Shown one piece after another: positions 16,032 to 19,123 of a stretch of 19,123 nt of DNA. Position 1 is the stretch's first letter. Every line of letters begins with the position of its first letter. A program made the position numbers and the translations under genes. The notes beneath the pieces were generated by a model, which did no database searches, was not told where the DNA came from, and saw nothing but the letters and a program-made list of their open reading frames with translations. This DNA comes from Phycisphaerales bacterium UBA1845 (GTDB lineage Bacteria > Planctomycetota > Phycisphaerae > UBA1845), in NCBI GenBank assembly GCA_002338715.1, contig DDIR01000148.1, positions 1 to 19,123 of the forward strand, written 5' to 3'.

Positions 16032-16199
16032 GCCGCGAGTCTGCTTGGGCAGTATTCGAAATGCGGTGTGGCTTCTTGCCAGCCGCGCCAATCGGGGCGG
16101 TTCGATCCCGGGGCGACACGTTGCGTAGCTGCCTCTTAAAGTGCTTCAACCCAATTTTCAGTGGTGGTAATGGGCATCTCGAGCCCGTGGGTGGTGTTT

Positions 16200-16237
16200 T
16201 GCCCAATCGTGTTTCGGGTTGCTTTTTTGGGCATTTT
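16200..16237 (+). terminator. Possible weak hairpin between the acidic protein and the SPOR-like gene
   Basis: TGCCCAA (16200-16206) and TTGGGCA (16227-16233) can pair across a 20-nt loop and are followed by TTTT. A second GGGC...GCCC stem just before, around 16172-16185, competes for the same bases, giving an attenuator-like arrangement. The large loop and short T-run make this a weak call. Confidence 0.25.
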
Positions 16238-16280
16238 CGCTAACTTGCAACCTCATGGATGTCCGACGGTGTGGTTACGC

Positions 16281-16287
16281 AAGGAGG
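16281..16287 (+). promoter_or_regulatory. Strong Shine-Dalgarno that sets the start of the SPOR-like gene
   Basis: AAGGAGG is complementary to the 16S 3' end and sits 7 nt before the ATG at 16295. The frame is open 36 nt further upstream to an ATG at 16259, but the strong SD fixes the start at 16295. Confidence 0.85.
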
Positions 16288-16294
16288 CGGACCG

Positions 16295-17329
16295 ATGCCC
16301 AAATCCAAAACAGGGCCCGCGTTGTTTGAGTTATACAACAAAGGGCAGGGTGAAAAATCAGAATCCGAACGCGTCACGTCGAAGCGGTCTCCCATCGCGG
16401 AGTCTGCATCTGCGTTTCGCAACACGCTCGCGAATCTGGCCAAGACGATTAATCGGGAAGGCCAATCCGAGAAAGCCGAGTCTTCGCCTGAGAGGGCTTC
16501 GGGCGGCTCGTCGGTCGCCATCGACCGGGGATGCCTCCAGGTGAGCCTCACCAGCCGAATGTCCGGCATCGTGTTGGCTGTCGTTTTGGTGGGGGCTATT
16601 GGTGTCTTCATCATGGGCCAATATGTCGGCTACCGCAAAGGTATTGGCGACGGCAGACGTCAGGCCCGGATAAACATCCAGGGCGAAGTCGGGGACGACA
16701 TCGCCACGGCTCGAAAAGGTCAGCCGGTTCAGGAATTGTTCGCCGGTATCGGGACGTCGCCGGTTTCATCCGAAAAGACCGCAGGTGCCAGCCGCAGCGA
16801 CTCCACAAGGCGGTCGGTGGGTGGAAGTACCGGCAGGGCGAACGAGTCAGCCGGCGACCGTTCACGATCCGGCAGTTCGCGGATGGCGAGCCGGTCGAAC
16901 ACGGGTTCTTCCGAATCCCGGCGTGATACGGGCCGGGACAGGCCCATGACGTTGATGGCTCAGCCGCCATCATCGACGCCAACCGCGTCGGCCAACCTAT
17001 CGGCCAATGCGACGGGTGGTGCGACCTGGATAAAGGGTTACAATTACGTGATCGTTCAGAGTTTCAGGAGCGATGCGTTAGCCGACGCCGAAAAGGCACA
17101 GGCATTTTTGAAGCAGCAGGGTATCGATGCCGCGGTCGTCGCCAAGGCGCCAGACAAGCCGATCCAGTTGATCGCGACGCAAGGCTTCGATTACTCAGAC
17201 AAGACACAGAAGGACCTGGCCCGCCGGTACCTTCAGCGAATCAGAACGATCGGAAAGTCGTATCCGAAAGTAGGCGGTCGATACAAACTGGAAGGTTACC
17301 TCGCAAGGCTATCGGGCGATTCATGGTAG
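16295..17329 (+). CDS. Single-pass membrane protein with a SPOR-like C-terminal domain
   Basis: The protein has 344 residues; the start is fixed by AAGGAGG. In order: a basic N-terminus with the short motif PALFELYNK at ~8-16, a cytoplasmic linker (~17-85), one transmembrane helix (~90-112, SGIVLAVVLVGAIGVFIMG), a Ser/Arg/Gly/Thr-rich periplasmic linker (~150-240, with SRSGSSRMASRSNTGSSES), and a C-terminal ~100-residue domain (from ~247) beginning YNYVIVQSFRSDALADAEKA. That domain has the alternating pattern of a SPOR fold (YVIVQSF, AFLKQQGIDAAVV, IQLIATQGFDY, RYKLEGYLARL), which binds denuded glycan in septal peptidoglycan in other bacteria. The ALFELY N-terminal motif recalls short docking motifs seen in planctomycete proteins. 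A cell-envelope role is an inference. It precedes the small basic protein by 49 nt and probably shares its transcript. Confidence 0.65.
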   Translation: MPKSKTGPALFELYNKGQGEKSESERVTSKRSPIAESASAFRNTLANLAKTINREGQSEKAESSPERASGGSSVAIDRGCLQVSLTSRMSGIVLAVVLVGAIGVFIMGQYVGYRKGIGDGRRQARINIQGEVGDDIATARKGQPVQELFAGIGTSPVSSEKTAGASRSDSTRRSVGGSTGRANESAGDRSRSGSSRMASRSNTGSSESRRDTGRDRPMTLMAQPPSSTPTASANLSANATGGATWIKGYNYVIVQSFRSDALADAEKAQAFLKQQGIDAAVVAKAPDKPIQLIATQGFDYSDKTQKDLARRYLQRIRTIGKSYPKVGGRYKLEGYLARLSGDSW

Positions 17330-17378
17330 ACCCGATTCGGCGCAGGTTGCAAAGCAAGTAATTTAGGAGTCTCGCCAA

Positions 17379-17600
17379 ATGTCCTTGGACAAATCATTGA
17401 AGACCAGCGCAAGTCTTTCGCGTCATCGCAACGTCTTGCGCCGAAGTGAGCGGATTGAAGTCCTCAAGGACGAGGATCGCTGGGACGACAACCAGAAACC
17501 GATCGGCCTGCCCAAAGTCGCCCACCGCAAGGTGGTTGTCGGCGGTAAGGAAAAGAAAGGCCCGAAGAAGGAAGAAGACGCAAAGACCGGCAAGAAGTAA
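17379..17600 (+). CDS. PVC small basic protein (TIGR04137-like)
   Basis: This 73-residue protein is strongly basic. It matches the pattern of the small basic protein family (TIGR04137) restricted to planctomycetes, verrucomicrobia and chlamydiae: MSLDKSLKTSASLSRHRNVL, then RRSERIEVLKDEDRW, then GLPKVAHRKV and a lysine-rich tail. Its role is not established; basic charge and wide conservation suggest nucleic acid or ribosome association, which is inference. AGGAG lies 9 nt before the ATG. It follows the SPOR-like gene by 49 nt and is closed by the strong terminator at 17652-17684. The family match is one of the best lineage markers in the window. Confidence 0.88.
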   Translation: MSLDKSLKTSASLSRHRNVLRRSERIEVLKDEDRWDDNQKPIGLPKVAHRKVVVGGKEKKGPKKEEDAKTGKK

Positions 17601-17651
17601 TTGCGCCGTTTGCGATCGAAATCTTTTTCGATACACACCGCATCACAAACC

Positions 17652-17684
17652 ACCGCTCCGATCGATTGATCGGAGCGGTTTTTT
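17652..17684 (+). terminator. Rho-independent terminator after the small basic protein gene
   Basis: ACCGCTCCGATC (17652-17663) and GATCGGAGCGGT (17668-17679) form a perfect 12-bp stem with a GATT loop, followed at once by TTTTT (run 17679-17684). It ends the transcript 51 nt after the stop codon. It is the only textbook intrinsic terminator in the window. Confidence 0.95.
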
Positions 17685-17767
17685 CATGCGCCGATCGAGA
17701 CACGCGGTGTGTATTTTGGCTGTCGCGAAGCCGCGAGCGCGCGTCGGGTATCTCATTCGTATCCCCA

Positions 17768-17776
17768 TGCTATAAT
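17768..17776 (+). promoter_or_regulatory. Extended -10 promoter of the aminotransferase gene
   Basis: TGCTATAAT contains a perfect TATAAT (17771-17776) and the TGn extension. No -35 hexamer is visible at 16-18 nt, as expected of an extended -10 promoter. The predicted start near 17783 leaves a leader of ~83 nt before the ATG at 17866. It lies after the strong terminator, so the aminotransferase is an independent unit. Confidence 0.55.
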
Positions 17777-17865
17777 CCAAATTGATCGATTTCTTTTGGA
17801 TACGCTCGTCAGCTCGCAAACGTTGACGTCGGTGACGGGCGCCCAACAGCCTGAGGTTTTTTCCA

Positions 17866-18984
17866 ATGAAGACGATCGATTCGTTCGTCGCGGACCGCAT
17901 TGCTGGTATTTCAACGTCGGGCATTCGTCGAATCTTCGACCTGGCCGCGACGATGAAGGACCCCATCGATTTCTCGATGGGCCAACCCGATTTCCCCGTG
18001 CCCGATGCAACCAAAGCCGCTGCCCACGCGGCGATCGATGCCGACCAGAACGGATACACCGTGACCTACGGTTTGGTCGAACTTCGCGACAAGATCAAGG
18101 CGTCGTTGGCCAGGGAGTTTGACTGGGACCCGACCGTCTTCGCGACGTGCGGTGTTTCGGGCGGGTTGAACCTTGCGATGATCGCCATTTGCAATCCTGG
18201 CGATGAAGTGCTCATTCCCGATCCATATTTCGTGTCGTATCCGATGCACGTCGAACTGGCTGGCGGTCGTGCGGTCCCCGTCGATACGTCGCCCGGTTTT
18301 GAAATGACGGCTGACCTGGTGGAAGCCGCCCTGACGCCGAAGACGAAAGCGATCCTGCTCAACTCACCGAGCAATCCGACCGGTGTGATCTACTCCGAAG
18401 AAAACGTCAAAGCGATTTGCGACCTCGCCCGCAAGAATGACTTGCTCATCATCAGCGATGAGATTTACAACCTGCTGAGTTTCGACGCGAAGCCAGCCAG
18501 CCCCGTCACGTTTGCGCCGGAGCGCACGATTCTGCTGCGTGGGTTTGGTAAGAGTTATGGCATGACCGGTTGGCGCATGGGATTTGCTGCCGGTCCCGAA
18601 GCGATCATTTCACAGATGGCCAAGGTGCAGCAGTACACGTTTGTCTGTGCGCCGCATCCATTTCAACGGGCGTGCATCGCGGCGCTCGACGAAGACATGT
18701 CGCAGGTGATTGCAAACTATCGCAACAAGCGCGACATGAGTTTGAAGATCATGAGCGAGCGGTTCGAGTGCGCTCGGCCCGGCGGTGGGTTCTTTTTGTA
18801 CTGCAAACCGCCGAGCAAGTTCAAATCGGGCATGGAGTTTGTGGAAGCCGCCATCAAGAAGAACGTTTTAGTGGTGCCCGGCCAAGCGTTCAGCAAACAC
18901 AACACGCACTTTCGAATCAGCTACGCCGTGCCCGATGCAAAGCTGATCGAAGGCTGCAAGATTCTTCACGAGTTAGCCGGTTAG
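17866..18984 (+). CDS. Class I/II PLP-dependent aminotransferase (aspartate aminotransferase-like)
   Basis: The 372-residue enzyme has fold type I with the expected landmarks: IDFSMGQPDFPVPD near the N-terminus, YTVTYGLVELRD, SPSNPTGVIYSEE with N170 contacting PLP, SDEIYN, the Schiff-base lysine K229 in GFGKSYGMTGWRMGF, and R350 in FRISYAVP, which holds the substrate alpha-carboxylate. It transfers an amino group between an amino acid and a 2-oxo acid. The pattern is that of the Igamma-like aspartate/alanine aminotransferases, and specificity (aspartate, aromatic or alanine) cannot be set here. The length is slightly short for the class but the core is complete. The start has only AGG ~11 nt upstream, and the next plausible ATG would remove the first helix, so 17866 is kept. 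It is monocistronic and followed by repeat copy B. Confidence 0.92.
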   Translation: MKTIDSFVADRIAGISTSGIRRIFDLAATMKDPIDFSMGQPDFPVPDATKAAAHAAIDADQNGYTVTYGLVELRDKIKASLAREFDWDPTVFATCGVSGGLNLAMIAICNPGDEVLIPDPYFVSYPMHVELAGGRAVPVDTSPGFEMTADLVEAALTPKTKAILLNSPSNPTGVIYSEENVKAICDLARKNDLLIISDEIYNLLSFDAKPASPVTFAPERTILLRGFGKSYGMTGWRMGFAAGPEAIISQMAKVQQYTFVCAPHPFQRACIAALDEDMSQVIANYRNKRDMSLKIMSERFECARPGGGFFLYCKPPSKFKSGMEFVEAAIKKNVLVVPGQAFSKHNTHFRISYAVPDAKLIEGCKILHELAG

Positions 18985-19020
18985 AACACCCAAAATTCAG
19001 ACGCAACAATGCGATAGCGC

Positions 19021-19050
19021 GCCGTCATTCCCGCGAAAGCGGGAATCCAG
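19021..19050. repeat. Hairpin repeat, copy B
   Basis: The 30-nt core is identical to copy A at 4821-4850: ATTCCCGC - GAAA - GCGGGAAT. Weaker similarity extends back to 18994, with a 2-nt insertion relative to copy A, and forward to about 19056. The element starts 9 nt after the aminotransferase stop codon, the same distance as copy A from its gene. The last ~70 nt of the window hold nothing else recognisable. Confidence 0.9.
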
Positions 19051-19123
19051 AAGAATGCAAAATCAAACGCACCCAAGACAAGCACCAAAACTTCGTAGAC
19101 TCTAGAGCGGCTTAAGTCCAAGC

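Noticed and set aside
16085..16125. tRNA-like T-arm signal (GGTTCGATCCC)
   Set aside because: The GGTTCGATCCC resembles a tRNA T-loop, but the flanking bases form only three T-stem pairs, and no acceptor stem, D-arm or anticodon arm fits at the right distance upstream.

Overview
The window looks like chromosomal DNA from a planctomycete or close PVC relative, possibly of the Phycisphaerae type. The lines of evidence are: a PVC-type small basic protein with an N-terminal MSLDKSLK motif (17379-17600); a mitochondrial/spirochaete/planctomycete-type elongation factor G with AHIDSGKT in place of the usual AHIDAGKT (13571-15664); a DUF1573 surface protein (6758-8110); a TIGR03790-type protein behind a PKD-like domain (left edge to 1426); and several small proteins that look lineage-restricted. 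GC content is moderately high by eye, coding density is high, and no phage, transposase, CRISPR array, rRNA or credible tRNA gene is visible.

Layout, left to right. (1) 1-1426: the 3' part of a secreted PKD/TIGR03790 protein. (2) 1660-4786: a probable two-gene operon with a GCS2-family carboxylate-amine ligase fused to two CBS domains, followed 13 nt later by an AstE/AspA-type zinc hydrolase. One enzyme should form an amide bond and the other should break one. (3) 4787-4956: a convergent intergenic region with a repeated GNRA-capped hairpin. (4) 4957-6408, minus strand: a membrane diguanylate cyclase with HAMP and GGDEF domains. (5) 6758-10268, plus strand: an exported DUF1573 protein, a 70-residue single-pass membrane protein and a 600-residue glycosyltransferase-like protein. 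(6) 10288-12551, minus strand: a WbpP-like UDP-sugar 4-epimerase, preceded by a putative secreted TIM-barrel/sandwich lipoprotein. (7) 12607-13125: a small lipoprotein transcribed divergently. (8) 13571-17600: fusA of the spdEFG1 type, standing outside any str operon; a 94-residue acidic protein; a membrane protein with a SPOR-like C-terminal domain; and the PVC small basic protein, closed by a textbook intrinsic terminator at 17652-17684. (9) 17866-18984: a class I PLP aminotransferase behind an extended -10 promoter, followed by a second copy of the hairpin repeat.

Functionally the window mixes translation (EF-G, the small basic protein), small-molecule or peptide amide chemistry (GCS2-CBS plus AstE-like, aminotransferase), c-di-GMP signalling, and envelope biogenesis (DUF1573, glycosyltransferase, epimerase, lipoproteins, SPOR-like protein). 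The least described items are the ligase-CBS/zinc hydrolase pair, the SPOR-like protein with its N-terminal ALFELY motif, and the 64-bp hairpin repeat that starts 9 nt after two different stop codons. All family assignments come from motif reading; no database search was run.
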